Source: Cladopsammia gracilis
Taxonomy: Eukaryota > Cnidaria > Anthozoa > Scleractinia > Dendrophylliidae
Direction: 5' to 3'
NCBI GenBank assembly: GCA_022457155.1
Contig: JAJGOT010000167.1
Coordinates: 951,001 to 1,015,000 of the forward strand
DNA: 64,000 nt
Part shown: positions 11,520 to 24,100 of the stretch, piece after piece
How positions within the stretch are numbered: the stretch's first letter is position 1
Layout: the number at the start of each line of letters is the position of its first letter
Program-made: the position numbers and the translations under genes
The notes under the pieces: model-generated
Database searches by the model: none
Seen by the model: only the letters and a program-made list of their open reading frames with translations
What the model was told of the DNA's origin: nothing

Positions 11520-11648
11520 TAATAACCTGAACTGTACTTCCTAGTCAATTAAAATCTGTGATAAGAACACACAAAATAGCATCACCTGCGCCTATACAAT
11601 GGTACAACACTGGGCCTACAATGGCACAACACTGGGAATATGTCTGTT

Positions 11649-12244
11649 TTATAAGTTATTGACTCCAAACCATTCAGAGTTCAGGGGTTTCACGTTTGCA
11701 TAAATTCTCTGGCAAAGGAAAGCTAAGATTGACTTGAAATATTCATCATTTAATCCAGAAACTTCGTCACTTCTTTCCACACTCTCATGTAAAACAGACC
11801 AGGATTGGGCAGCTGTTTTGTCTTGCTTGCTAAAGAGACTCATCTTGGGAGAGGACCAGGCACAGTTTTTGATTCCAATATCCTCCTGAAACGAGAGTGT
11901 GTTCAGTTGATAACACATCAAAGTAAACTGGATTACATCTGAAATCACACACTTTGTGACAAGTGGCTTCTCGAGATGCTCCCCCATCTGGACTCCACGA
12001 TCCATTGCCAAGGCAACCAGAGAGCTGAACATGCTCATAATGCCAAAAGCTTGCTGCTGTTCAGCAGTCAAGTTGAAAGTGTTTGTTAAAAACAACATGT
12101 GATTGTAAGGCCTATGGTACTTGTTTAAGGTACTGTTCTGGAAGCCTGGGTTGTTCTGCAGATGGACGATTGGATGTCGGTAGGCACCAAGACTGTAGTT
12201 ATCAAAGGGTCCCGGTAATTCCTGTAAAGATGTTCAGTTTCAAT
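11649..12244 (-). pseudogene. MRPS30 last-exon copy, broken (unit 1)
   Basis: This is the sister of the functional exon at 18955-19490 with near-identical coding sequence (for example CYQLNTLSFQEDIGIKNCAW). Near the acceptor it has two extra bases (GTTCAGTTTC at 12230 versus GTTCTTTC in unit 2), which breaks the joining frame. A 6-bp insert occurs near 12110, and a 2-bp insert near 11706 replaces the normal stop with an ~18-residue extended tail. It has no intact exon 1: only a 148-bp stub remains at 16225-16372, separated by a retroelement. Most likely a non-functional relic of the tandem duplication. Confidence 0.85.
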
Positions 12245-12403
12245 ATCTGTTAGTAGAAAGATAATAAAGCATGCAAGAAACTTGACTCTGCTTTATTCTA
12301 CTTCTTATTAATATAGCAGTAGATTTCTGATGACTTGAACAGGAGCACAGCCCACCATACATTTAAAGGCCACACGACCCCTCAATTGCTATAATTACTG
12401 ATC

Positions 12404-12823
12404 GTGTTTAACTCGAGATTCTTTAGAAGTTCGTTGACCAACCGTCGATATACCGTTATTAGCGACTGCGACCTCTCTTGCTCCTCAACTAATGTTGTGT
12501 ATCTTATAAGCTGCGCCAAATGCGATCACCAGTACGTTGAGGAAATAAAAAGGAAAGTCAGTGAGCGACTTTCTGGTCATCGCTCTTCTATTAAGAAACA
12601 TGCAAACACATTTATCGCAAGGCATTTCAACTTATCTGGTCATTCAATAGATGATATCAGGATACAACCTATTGAGCACATCAGGCAGAGACCTGGTGAG
12701 ACCGAGCAGGATGTTACCATTAGACGCTTAGATCGAGAACGCTTTTGGATGTTGCAACTCGCCACTGTGTATCCTTTAAACTCAATGATCGATTACAACA
12801 TGTTGGAAACATTTCAAATTTAA
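12404..12823 (+). pseudogene. GIY-YIG endonuclease domain of the PLE (N-terminal, truncated)
   Basis: The translation shows [18 protein letters not shown], matching the GIY-YIG core (VYLI/YV strands with Cys pairs), then [10 protein letters not shown] and [10 protein letters not shown]. Gly in the usual QYVGE is replaced by Glu. It continues to [20 protein letters not shown] and then shifts frame into the linker starting about 12790. In PLEs this domain nicks target DNA for reverse transcription. The coding start is missing because the element is 5'-truncated. Confidence 0.8.
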
Positions 12824-15118
12824 ATTTTCTATCCGGTATTAATGTGTTTAATCTTTTCAATCGTCCTAAACGCCGTAAAAGAAGCCATGGACGACATCGT
12901 AATTCAAGACGTCCTTCCGAGTTAACATTAGACCAAATTCGCAATTTGTACAACGGAGGTCATGGTGACCTGCATCGTCTCCTTACAACTCTCTATAGCA
13001 CCCGGTTACCAAATTTACATAAACTTTTCAATGAATGTCAGCAGCTTATAGCAGCCAATCGGGATCAACGTTTCAGGAGAATTGTTTTAGATGTCCGCTG
13101 CAAAAGGTTATTTTTTCCAGTACGTACAGGCTATTACTCCAGCGCTAAACCTCAGCGGCGCTTTATCAAGATATATTTTCATAATAAAGGGATAGATAAA
13201 GTTAACCTAACTAACATTTTACATAACAAACAAGTTAAAAAAAAAACAAAACAAAACAAACAAACAAGTTAAATCTAAAGTACCAATCTATTTTCAAGAA
13301 CAAGATCCACCACTGATAAGTTATAAATACACGAATACCATTTCTAGGAGCGTCTTTAATTATAATCAAACCTAGCCTCCATAACGTTAATATCGATGAT
13401 TGTAGTAATACATCTTCATCTTGTGACTGCGCGTCTTCCACCTTTCGTTACGAGCCTCACGGCCATGTTATTACTGGAGATCTACGCATTGTTAAGAATG
13501 GAAAACTAAGACGTCTATTGGAGAAAGGTCCGAAGTATAGGGAGCAGAATATCGTCGATTGGAATCTAAACAAGAAGATATTGACCAAGGCTGTAGATGA
13601 TTACACCAAGAACTGCAGTAAGACCAGTAAACGTGAAAGAATGGTCGAAGAATGGTGGAAGCCGGAATGGTCGGAGACAGTAAAGCTGAAAACCCAGAAT
13701 AAAATCATCAATCCACAGCGTCGTAATTTTGGACCCTGTCACAAACCCTTAGAAGACAGACATGTCATGGCACACTTGAAGGAACTACAAGAAAGGTACG
13801 TACTAGTACCTGCGGACATAGCTGGTAATAACATCATTTTTGTTTGCAAGTATTACTACATACATACCCTGATGGAAGAACTTGGCATTAATTCCGGAAG
13901 TACTATTAATTCTACATATGAAAAACAAGATGTTACAGTTGCACGACCTTAGAAAATGTATTCCACATCACCTTAATTCTTGCAACAGAAGAAGAAAAAT
14001 TTGCCAAAAATATATTGGATACCAAAACTTCACAAGACACCGTACAAAGCACGTTTTATTGCAGGTTCAAGTTCATGCACCACTACTAAGATCTCCAAAT
14101 TGATAACTGATTGCCCTAAACTTGTCAAGAGTCACTGTACTTCGTACTGCAAGACTATTTTAGAACGAACAGGAGTTAACTGCATGTGGGTCATCAACAA
14201 TTCGTTGGATGTTATTCGTACATTGCAGGAAAAACAACTTTCGCTTAATCAGGTGAGTGCTTGGGACTTTTCCACTCTTTATACTAGCCTTCCACACGCC
14301 AAACTTAAACATCAACTCCATGATCTACTCGAAAGGGGTTTTAACACCAGAGGGAAGAGTTTCATAGCAACCAATAATTTCCACACATTCTGGGCTAATG
14401 ATAGGAGTCTACGAAGTACACTTACTTATCCTGTAGGGAACTGTGCCTTGCTATTGACTTTCTTATCGACAATATCTACGTCCACTTCGGAAACTCAGTT
14501 TTTCGGCAAATTATTGGCATACCAATGGGCACTAACGGCGCACCTTTGTTGGCTGATCTGTTCCTCCACACCTTCGAGTATGACTTCATGCTCAGAACAA
14601 TGAAGCAAGATATGACCAAAGCCGTCCAATTTAGCAACACCTTTCGTTATATCGACGATTTATTGAGCGTTAACGATGAAAATTTTGGAAATTACATCAG
14701 CGACATTTACCCGTCGGACCTGGAACTAAAGGACACTACCTTAACACCAAATGTGGTGTGTTATCTGGACACGAGAATCAAAAATGGTGACAGCAACACA
14801 CTTTTCCATCTCAGCGTCTACGACAAGAGGGATGACTTCTCATTTCGGATTGTCAATTTTCCTCATATGGACAGCAACATTCCCGCCAATCCGGCCTATG
14901 GTGTTTATATATCTAAATTGGTAAGATATGCTAAAATTTGCACATCGAAGTTGGATTTTATACATAGACTTCGCCGACTTTCATCACGTCTCCTTCACCA
15001 AGGGTTCAAATCTACGCTCCTTCGTAAATCGTTTACTAAATTCTTCAAACGCCACGGTGCTCTCATTGACAAGTATGAAATTACACTACGAGAAATTAGA
15101 TTAGCAATCCAGAATTGA
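12790..15118 (+). pseudogene. PLE reverse transcriptase region, frameshifted
   Basis: Successive frames give one colinear RT protein. The linker runs to a [20 protein letters not shown] stretch ending at a frameshift near 13250 by an A-rich insert. Next comes [20 protein letters not shown] (13290-13350), [19 protein letters not shown] (13460-13520), [20 protein letters not shown] (13790-13850), IYWIPKLHKTPYKARFIAGS (14008), DFSTLYTSLPH (14268), IIGIPMGTNGAPLLADLFL (14509) and FRYIDDLLSVND (14642), the last holding the catalytic Asp pair. The C-terminus ends at TGA 15116-15118. The open segments are shifted relative to each other, so no full-length enzyme can be made. Confidence 0.85.
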
Positions 15119-15448
15119 GAAACTCCGCCGTATCCTTTGTTATTTGAGATCCTTTATGGCATTCTAGCGCCCCTATTTAATTTCTATATTGCTTCTATTC
15201 AGGTTAATGCAGGTGCGCGCGCAATTTTCCTTAAGTTGTGCGCGTGCTTGGCTTATTTAGTTGACGTGTGTGCTTAGTTCGTTATTTAACGTACTACATT
15301 TATTTTGCGTTGTTTTCCTTACTAATATGTCTTGTCAGTAACTGTGCTCACACTGTGGGTGGCTCCTCCTAAAATGTTCTGAAATTGGTATAGGATTTAA
15401 TGGAGCCGAAACCAATTGTGGAATTGCACGCATTTTGGGCATCCTACA

Positions 15449-15706
<258 letters not shown>

Positions 15707-16224
15707 ATCATGGGACTATCGTTGTAAAGCTGGCTTGCCGCAGGGACTCAGCTGAGCTCCTTAAGAAGTGGCATGACTTTGACTGTGATTAACCGGTTAT
15801 GTCCACCTTAATCTTAGTGGGAATGATATAATCTTAGTAACACAATCATAACACTGTAAATGAGCTATTGTGTTCTGTTCCATGCAGTACTATCTGGTCA
15901 AAGTCATTTTGAAGATGGCATCCTTTGAGTAGAAAGCTGGTGTCGTCAAAAGGATTTAAGAAATCTGTTTCCACTAGGTTCCGATAAGAAGCTTATGTTT
16001 TGGAATATGATTATGAGTATAACTATGATAGTTACGTCACTAGTAGGTTCCACGCCTAAACATGATGTCCTAAACTTGAAACTTGAGCTCATGTAAAATG
16101 ACCTTGGGTCGTTTTGTCCTACATTCAGGCAGCAAAAATTTTCAGACCATTTGTGCCTTAATTTTTTTCCTGCACTGTATATGGTGATAACTTATAAGTA
16201 AAGAGGTATAACGACTCGACTTAC

Positions 16225-16372
16225 CTGGTTCAAAAAAAGCTGCCAGTTCTTTTGTTCGAATAATACATGTATAAGCTGGTTTCGGACTAATATGTTCTAA
16301 CTGGTAAAAATTATGACGCCTTTACCCAGTGTATCTTTATGTTGGGTTCAAGATCGAGAAAGTAGTCATTCA
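16225..16372 (-). pseudogene. MRPS30 exon 1 stub at duplication junction
   Basis: Matches the 3' end of MRPS30 exon 1 (20464-20611) including the donor region ACTTACCTGGTTC (RC gaaccag|gtaagt). It stops abruptly at 16372, where unit 2 begins. Small indels (for example GAATAATACATGTATAAGC versus GAATAATATAAGC) break its frame. It marks the right breakpoint of the duplicated segment inside a coding exon. Confidence 0.88.
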
Positions 16373-16930
16373 AAAGTTATTACGAGCAACACCTTTTTAT
16401 AGTCAAATCACTTAGTCTCTGAGAATCGAAAACTTCATATAATCTCTGCATTCATAAAGCTTTCCTCCCCATAATACGGACATCTACTTATATACTTAAG
16501 CCCAAAGGGTCGCGAAACTTGTTCACTTGCAAATATATTGCCCCCACGCCGCCCCCTACACTTCTGAATTGACTGTGATAATCATATAGAATCTTGAAAA
16601 ATATATATATAAATAGCGGACGGAAAGAGATAATTTGTCCTACAGACCGCTTGCAAGATGAACTTTTTTCGAATCCTACCACTTCTCCTAAAAAAAGCTC
16701 AGATCACGAATTTCAAAAATCCGGATAAAGATTTGATCTATTATGAATCTCTCCGGAATAAGTCAAATAAAAAATCGCAAAATCCGTTCTTGGATTTCGA
16801 TTATCCACCCTGCCTGAATGAATATAACTGTTCCAAACAAGAAAAGAAATGTTCTTCTAAATGTGTTTTGTCAGAAGGAAAATCAAAAACAAATTTTCGT
16901 GCACTTTACTTATAATAGTTCCAAGTAGTT

Positions 16931-17121
16931 TCTACGTGTTCTTAGCTCAGTATGTGTATATATTTATATATATTCTATTTTGCTCGCAATTATTTTCTTA
17001 TGTACTGTCAGTAATATCAATTATTAGTTGTTTAATCTGTTTATTTAGTTAGCTCTGTTTAAACTAGCTATATGTGCTAATCAGATGTCCCTGGATAAAT
17101 AAATAATAAAATAAAATAAAG
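16931..17121 (+). mobile_element. LINE-like 3'-tail insertion private to unit 2
   Basis: Unit 1 is continuous across this point (9110-9125). Unit 2 has AAGTAGTT (16923) and AAGTAATT (17122) flanking ~190 bp that ends in GATAAATAAATAATAAAATA. The flanks look like an 8-bp target duplication with one difference, and the A-rich (AAATA)n end suggests a 5'-truncated non-LTR element. Confidence 0.6.
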
Positions 17122-17678
17122 AAGTAATTGGAATTAAATTTAAACAGTTTGGGAAAAACAGCTGTTTTGAAGCATATAACATTGAAAATTTTTTTTCAGT
17201 AACATTGTCATGAATGAACACTGCTACAAGGTTTTAATGGTATATATGAACATTAGCTGGTAAAATATAATCGAATACACTTCACGAAGAGTGTATTTGA
17301 CTTTTGAAGTAGGATCACATAGGCTATATCCGAGATACTTTATTGACATTAAATCACCGATCAACGCGCAATAAGCGTTATTTCCTGGTGTCGTGGAAGC
17401 TCTTGTTTGTGAACTATTGTGTTGTATCGTAGATATTGTTCGTTGTCTACTGAACCTTTTGTTTTTATTCATTTGGTGATCACAACAGCCCTATGATCCA
17501 TTACAGCTTTAATGCGCGTGACTTTTTTTCAATTATCGCTTTGTTATAACACATGACAACCACGGCAGCTTAGTAAAGGAGAACTTTAATTCTGAGCTCA
17601 ATTCAGCTCAACTTCCATTTCTTAATATCGCAAAGAGAACTTCTACAAGTTTCAAACGTTCTTCTGTCACTCAAGACC

Positions 17679-18647
17679 ATGTTCAACCAAAACAACTCAG
17701 CTATAAACGCAACAAACTTGGTAACCCAACTTCACGCAGAATTATACTGCCGTCGATCCCAGGACGAACTTAACTTTACGGCGAACTACTTTACCACCCT
17801 GGTCTCGATAATTCTCAACTCGTTAAGCTGTCCTTTTATCATTCTGTTGAACGTGTTGGTCATAATGGCAGTTAAAACAAAACAAAGACTCCAGAGCATG
17901 TACAACATACTGCTTGCCTGCTTGGCGGGAACTGATCTGCTCGTAGGAACAGTCACTCAGCCTACATTTATTGCAGTTCAGATTTTTGCCATCACTGGTG
18001 GTTCAATGGCTACATATTGAAGCATCTTTAGGAATATTTTAATGCCGTTATTTGCTCTATCCATATTACCTTCTCTTCTTCATCTTACTTTAATAAGCAT
18101 TGAGCGTTATATCGCGATAAAATATGCCCTGCAGTATTTCGACATCGTAACAAAATTTCGGCTGGCGAAAGCGGTTATGTTTAGTTGGTCTCTAGCCGTA
18201 GCTTATGCTCTTTTCATTAAACTTTTGAAAATTAATTTTATCGCTGCTAATGCCGCTCGTCTGTTTTTGCTAATTTTGTGTCTGTTAGCAATGACGTACT
18301 GTCATTTCTCAGTTTTTTTAACCACTAGACGTCACCAAAAGCAAATCAAAGCTGAACAAATTTCGGGAGAAGCTGCTGCAAAGTTCCTGGAAGAGAAGAA
18401 AGCTTGGATAACGACCAGCATTATTATCGGTTTTGTTTTTCTCTCTTATTCATTAGCAATACTACCCAATTTGGCGCTAATGTTAGGCTTCCTAAATCCT
18501 CGATCAAGTAATATGTACTTCTGGCGCAACATTAAGTATTCTGGTCTCATGCTAAATTCACTTTGTAATCCAATAATTTATTGCTGGAGAAGTAAAAAGA
18601 TTCGTAAAGTAATGATTGCTTTTTTTAGGAAAGAGAATCAGAGCTGA
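17679..18647 (+). pseudogene. Class A GPCR, unit 2 copy with a nonsense codon
   Basis: Sister of the receptor at 9898-10857, readable over its whole length (~322 codons) apart from TGA at 18018-18020. At that point unit 1 has TGT: GCTACATATTGTAGC versus GCTACATATTGAAGC. The lost residue is the conserved Cys at the extracellular end of TM3. Downstream the frame stays open to the normal stop, with ERY, NPIIYCWRSKK and the TM6 region preserved, and loop 2 is two residues longer than in unit 1. As read it makes a 113-residue fragment ending after TM2. Retention of the rest of the frame points to a recent lesion, an allele, or a sequencing error. Confidence 0.85.
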
Positions 18648-18954
18648 CTAATGTAATGCAATACCACAAATCGAGGAAATTTCAGTTCCTTTGAATTTAT
18701 TCACAAAACCAGCGACCGAATTTTCATTTTTATAACGCTTCTCATGATTTAGAAAGCTAATAATGTTCTCTATTTGACTTGAACTGTATTTCCCAATCAG
18801 TTAAAATCTGTGCCGGATAAACTTAAAAGGTGCTCTGTGACAAGAACACGCAAAGTAGCATCACCTGTGCCTACAATGGTACAACACTGGGAATACGTCT
18901 GTTTTATAAGTTATTGACTCCGAACCATTCAGAGTTCAGGGGTTTCAGTTTGCA

Positions 18955-21077
18955 TTAATTCTGGCAAAGGAAAGCTAAGATTGACTTGAAACATTCATCA
19001 TTAAATCCAGAAACTTCATCACATCTTTCCACACTCTCATGTAAAACAGACCAGGATTGGGCAGCTGTTTTCTCTTGCTTGCTAAAGAGACTCATCTTGG
19101 GAGAGGACCAGGCACAGTTTTTGATTCCAATATCCTCCTGAAACGAGAGTGTGTTCAGTTGATAACACATCAAAGTAAACTGGATTCCATCCGTAACCAC
19201 ACACTTTGTGACAAGTGGCTTCTCGAGATGCTCCCCCATCTGGACTCCACGATCCATTGCCAAGGCAACCAGCGAGCTGAACATGCTCATAATGCCAAAA
19301 GCTTGCTGCTGTTCATCAGTCAAGTTGAAAGTGTTTGTTAAAAACAACATGTGATTGTAAGGGTACTTGTTTAAGGCACTGCTTTGGAAGCCTGGGTTGT
19401 TCCGCAGATGGACGATTGGATGTCGGTAGGCACCAAGACTGTAGTTATCAAAGGGCCCCGGTAATTCCTGTAAAGATGTTCTTTCAATATCTGTTAGTTC
19501 AAAGATAATAAAACATGCATGAAACTTGACTCTGGTTTATTCCACATCTTATTAATAATATACATGTAGCAGTAGAATCCTGATGGCTTGAACAGGGGCA
19601 CAGCCCATCGTGGCACTATGGTAATATAGCTGGATTGCCACAGGGACTCAGTTGAGCTCCTTAAGGAGTGGTATGACTATGTGTGTGGTTAAATGATTAT
19701 GTCATCCTTAATCTTTGTGAGGATGATAAAACCTTAGCAACACAATCATAACAATGTAAATGAGCTTTTGTGTTCTGTACCAGTACTCTCTGGTCAATGT
19801 CAAAGATGGAATCCTTTGAAGTGAAAGCAGCTGTTGTCAAAATAATTTAAGAAATCTGTTTCCACTAGATCCAATAAGAAGCTTATGTTTTGGAATATAA
19901 TTATGAGTATAACTATGATAGTTCAGAGATGCCAACCTCTAAAGATTAAAAATAGGGAGATTTTTTCTGGGGGTGAAATTCCACCATGCCCCCCTCCCCC
20001 CCCCGCCCCCACACCAAGGCGTGAATCGAGTGACATAGTGGCGAGAATCAAGGGGGGTCAGGAAATTTTTTTTGCCTTTACCCTCTAAAGGTATCATTTT
20101 CTGCATTCCTGAAACCCGAAAAGCGTTTGTGAAGTTAAGATATGATGGAAGACCGCATTTTTTGGGGATTTTGGGAAAATTTGGGTTAAAATCTTAGCCT
20201 ATTTTAGAGAAAAGATCCAAAGTCGCTTTTATCCGGGAGATTTGGTGACCCGTATGGGAGACCGGGAGATTCGTTCCGTATCCAGGAGAGTTGGCATGTA
20301 TGTAGTTACGTTTCTAGTAGGTGTCAAGCCTAAGCATAATGTCCAAAACTTGAAACTTGAGCTCATGTAAAATGGCTTGAGAGAGTTTTGAACTACATTC
20401 AGGCTGCCTTAAATGTTTTCCGGCACTGTATATGGTGATATTAGTAAAGAAGTATAAAGACCCGACTTACCTGGTTCAAATAAACATGCCGGTTCCTTTG
20501 TTCGAATAATATAAGCTGCTTTGGGTCTCATATGCTCCAATTGGTAAAAATTATGATGCCTAACCCAGTGTATCTTTATTTTGGGTTCAAAATCAAGAAA
20601 GCAGTCATTCAGATGCGGGAAACGATCAGCAAATGACCAGCCACATCTCAATAAATCCTGCAGAACACCAAGTTTAAGAAGCTCGTGTCTGCGTTCGTTT
20701 TTTCGATCATTGGCGGTTTCTTTGCGGCATCCATAATTCTGCAGCACAGATTTCGTGAATTGCCCTCTTACGATTTCGTATTCTTCACCAGAGAAGAAGT
20801 TGTTTAGGTTTGAGAAGGAAAGAGGAAGACCCTGGAATAACTTTGTTTTGGTTAACCACTGGTACTTTGAACTGGCGTCGAATTCTCTTGTAGATGGATG
20901 AACTATGAACGCTCGTCTAATCACGTGTGGAGCTATGATCAACGGAATTCCAGTTTGATGTGCTACCGTTTCCTCTTGTGTAGCCACAGCGCATAGTCGT
21001 CGGCGAGTGAAATTCACTGCAGAGCGAACAAAGAGTAGTTGGCTCGCAACACGTTGTTCGAGCAAATTGGCCGCCAT
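18955..21077 (-). CDS. MRPS30: Mitochondrial ribosomal protein S30 (mL65)
   Basis: Component of the mitochondrial ribosome, now placed in the large subunit as mL65 and formerly known as PDCD9. Two exons on the minus strand: exon 1 is 21077 to 20471 (donor gaaccag|gtaagt) and exon 2 is 19490 to 18955 (acceptor gaactaacag|atattg). They join through a split Asp codon to 380 residues, a little short of human (~440). Recognisable pieces: KYQWLTKTKLFQGLP and KIHWVRHHNFYQLEH in exon 1, then LPGPFDNYSLGAYRHPIV, SSLVALAMDRGVQMGE, FTLMCYQLNTLSF (closely matching human SFFCYQLNTLAL) and EVSGFNDECFKSILAFLCQN at the C-terminus. The intron holds a private repeat (19924-20306). The start MAANLLEQ is the first ATG and faces the TRMO start 86 bp away. 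A truncated copy lies in unit 1. Confidence 0.88.
19924..20306. mobile_element. ~380-bp dispersed repeat, inserted in unit 2
   Basis: A second copy is at 31993-32363 with shared words GTGAAGTTAAGATATGATG and AGAAAAGATCCAAAGTCGCT. Unit 1 shows the empty site (ACTATGATAGTTACGTC, 16022). Unit 2 has ATGATAGTT before and ATGTAGTT after it, suggesting an 8-9 bp target duplication. No coding capacity. Confidence 0.75.
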
Positions 21078-21163
21078 GTTGGAAAACGCTCAGCTGAGCC
21101 AGCGATATCCCACAATTGGTAACCGCAAAAACTGGGGAGCCTAGGTAAGAAATCGCAACAAAC
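21078..21163. promoter_or_regulatory. 86-bp divergent promoter between MRPS30 and TRMO
   Basis: The start codons of MRPS30 (minus, 21075-21077) and TRMO (plus, 21164-21166) are only 86 bp apart, so 5' UTRs and core promoters of both must lie in, or overlap, this spacer and the first exons. No TATA box is evident. Words seen are TCCCACAATTGG and ACCGCAAAAACTGGGG. A shared TATA-less housekeeping promoter is inferred. Confidence 0.7.
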
Positions 21164-24100
21164 ATGGCGGACGAATCGAAGGTTCAAGTTGTTGAAAGGA
21201 AAATTGCCGTAGCAAGAAGAGAACTCAAAAATCTAAGGAGCGAAATTAACTCTCTGAAAAAGATGTTTGTTCAAAAGTTTAAGGATGTTAAAGACTTGAT
21301 CGAAAAAGGTAAGATCATTTCATAGCTTCCAAGTTTTTATGTCCACCACGTTCAGAATGTTTCACGGTCGCGACCGCCATTTTGAAACTAGGGCAAACGT
21401 GGTGCAAGATACAGTGTTTGTATGAGAATTCAATGTTAAATATTCACGGTAAAATTTAATTTCTGGAATATCAATATCAATATCAATTCTTATTCTAATA
21501 TTTCATCAAGTGAGTCGTTCACATAGTACGCAGGGACTACGCAAATTAATCTGGCTCAAATAAACAGTGCTTACTAGAATCGCTTAATTTTTCTAAAGGT
21601 AAATATAATATTTTGGATTGGCAAGAATCAGCAATTACATAGAAATTCAATATTCTGACTCCCATACGAATAGCAAATGGAAGTCGCCATACGAAAGCCA
21701 GACGAATAGAGCGTATGCACATGACGTCACGGCGGCCATATTGGTGTACCAAAACAATAGAACGGCGGCCATGTTGGTGTACCAAAACAATCCTGTGGGA
21801 TTTGAACGCTTTTCTTATGTTAACACTTTCTTTTGTTCCAATAAATTTGCATAGCTGCTTGCCACGTGAGTGCATACGTTCTATAGCCACTCATGCATTT
21901 ATTACACAGGAAAAAATACCAGGTTCCCAATTTTGGATATTTTAGGGTATTTAAAGAATACCCAAAAAAATCCCAATTTGGAAGAGTGAGACAAGTCCCA
22001 ACCTTGGGAATTTGCTAGTTGGGACTTGTCTCACTTTGCCAAATTTGGGAAATTTGGGAATTTTGTGGGTGTTCTATAAATACCCAAAAAAAATCAAATT
22101 TGCCAAATTTGGGAAATTTGGGAATTTTGTGGGTGTTCTATAAATACCCAAAAAAAATCCCAAAATGGGAATCAGGTATTTTTTCCTGTGTTAAATAAAT
22201 GAAATTGCAGATACCGTGAATGATCTATTGCATCACATTAGATTTGCATTTAAAATTTGTGCTTACCCCCGGTTGAGGACTGGCCTTTCCTTCTTACCCA
22301 ATGACATACAGAATCCCATTAAAAATGCTCTAACTCCCAATTAATTCCATAAGTAATGGTTTGGGAAGGGAAGGGAGGGGGGAGTCAAATTAATGAAACA
22401 GCCTAATGGATTGGATGTTTCAAGTTCATGTTCTTTTGATATATATTAAAAAGTAGAGAGATCACAGACTCTGCCACTGAAAGTTTCTGTTTAAAAAATA
22501 AAACCCTGGGAAGTTAGGACTTAAGAAAAACCATGGATTTTTAACAAAACTCACAGATGATAACAAAGTAATGTTTCACTTTACAAAAAATGGTAAACAA
22601 CCTACCTGATTGGGGAACATATTTTAAAATTTTCACATCTTGTCAGGAAAACAATAAGGGACAGGCTCAAACAATGTCTGTGTAGGAGGTCAGTTTTCAT
22701 GTTACAGTCATGTTTCACAAAAACTCATTATTTTTCTCTTTTGATAAAAAAAAATAAAGGATTTCTTTCTGTCTATACACATACTTTAGGAATAAGAAAA
22801 AATAACAAAATTAAGCTGTAAGTGCAACAACTTTAAATCAACAGGGAAACAGGAAAGCAGTAGAGAATGCAAACAAGGTAGTTGCAAGGTGCATGACTCT
22901 GGCAAGAAACTCCAAAGACAAAATACTCAGCAATATGAAACAGTTCACTCAGAAATGAAGCCAATTGGCTTTGTTGATTCATGCTTCAAGGAAAAAAATG
23001 GGATTCCCCGACAACCTAGCGTGTGTCCATCAGCTAAGGCAAACTTGTGCATCAATGTTGAAGGATTCACTAACCCTGAGCACTCTTTAGAAGGACTGGA
23101 GAAATTTTCTCATGTGTGGTAAGGTTTAACCCTTTAAGCCCTAACTGTGATCAGCATCAAATTTCTCCTTATAATATCAATGCTTTATCAATGCTTTATC
23201 AATCATGAGAATCAAAAGGTCATGAGAATTAAGGATATGATCACACAAGATGAGTTCTCTTGATATCTAAAACATTCTCCTCACTACTTCTATAGGAAAT
23301 GTATAGGGACAAGAAATAAGAATTTAAATTAATTTTTGATATTAGGGCTTATAGTGTTAAAAGCAAAGAAACAATAATTTTCATTTCCACCTTCCTACTT
23401 TTCTGGTGGTGGAAAGGTTGCTCATGTTATTAGGCTGTTTCCCTTTTCTAATACAATGAAATAATAAAATCTCATTGGTCAAATTCTCTGTTAGCGATTC
23501 TCAGTTTCATCATCAGGAGCAGGCACTCTAGACAAATTATGGCAATTGCCCTTGAATCAAATTGATCTGAAATGGTTGTGAAATTATTCTGACATGGCAG
23601 ATATTGCCGATCTCGATTACTCATCGTGGCGATTAGAACTGCCAGCGCCAACCACTGTCATGAGCAATTATATATCTCCTAGTGTGCTGCTGACTTTCAA
23701 GGTTTAACTATCACCCAAAAGTTATTACATTTTGTTGTTTTATAGGATTATCTTCCTTTTTCACAAGAATACCAACAAGGCTATCAAGGCAAAAGTCAAA
23801 CCACCTCGTTTAGATGGTACTAAGGTTGGAGTGTTTGCATCTCGCAGTCCTCACAGGCCCAACCCTATTGGATTGACATTGGCTAAGCTTGATGGCATCA
23901 TTGGTAACACATTGTTATTATCAGGTATTGATCTCCTGGATGGTACACCTGTGCTTGATGTAAAACCTTATGTCCCAGATTATGATAAACCATTAAGTTT
24001 ATATGGCAAAGGGGAATTGGAATTCAGTAATGTGACTTTGTGCCAAAATATGGATGTTTCAAAAGGCCAAGAAATTGTACACGTGTGTCAAAGTAGTGGA

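Larger units (their letters stand above)
16373..20611. repeat. Tandem duplication unit 2
   Basis: Head-to-tail copy of unit 1 (see 8192-16372). At the join, ATTCA of MRPS30 exon 1 (16368-16372) abuts AAAGTTATTAC (16373), the start of the unit. Little or no microhomology is visible at the join. Unit 2 carries its own private inserts at 16931-17121 and 19924-20306. Confidence 0.92.

Noticed and set aside
11649..12098. A separate functional minus-strand gene
   Set aside because: It is the frame-disrupted MRPS30 exon copy; the apparent start Met is internal to the exon.
18018..18020. TGA in the unit 2 GPCR as a selenocysteine codon replacing Cys
   Set aside because: The intact sister uses TGT, GPCRs are not known selenoproteins, and I saw no SECIS-like element downstream. 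A nonsense change is simpler.
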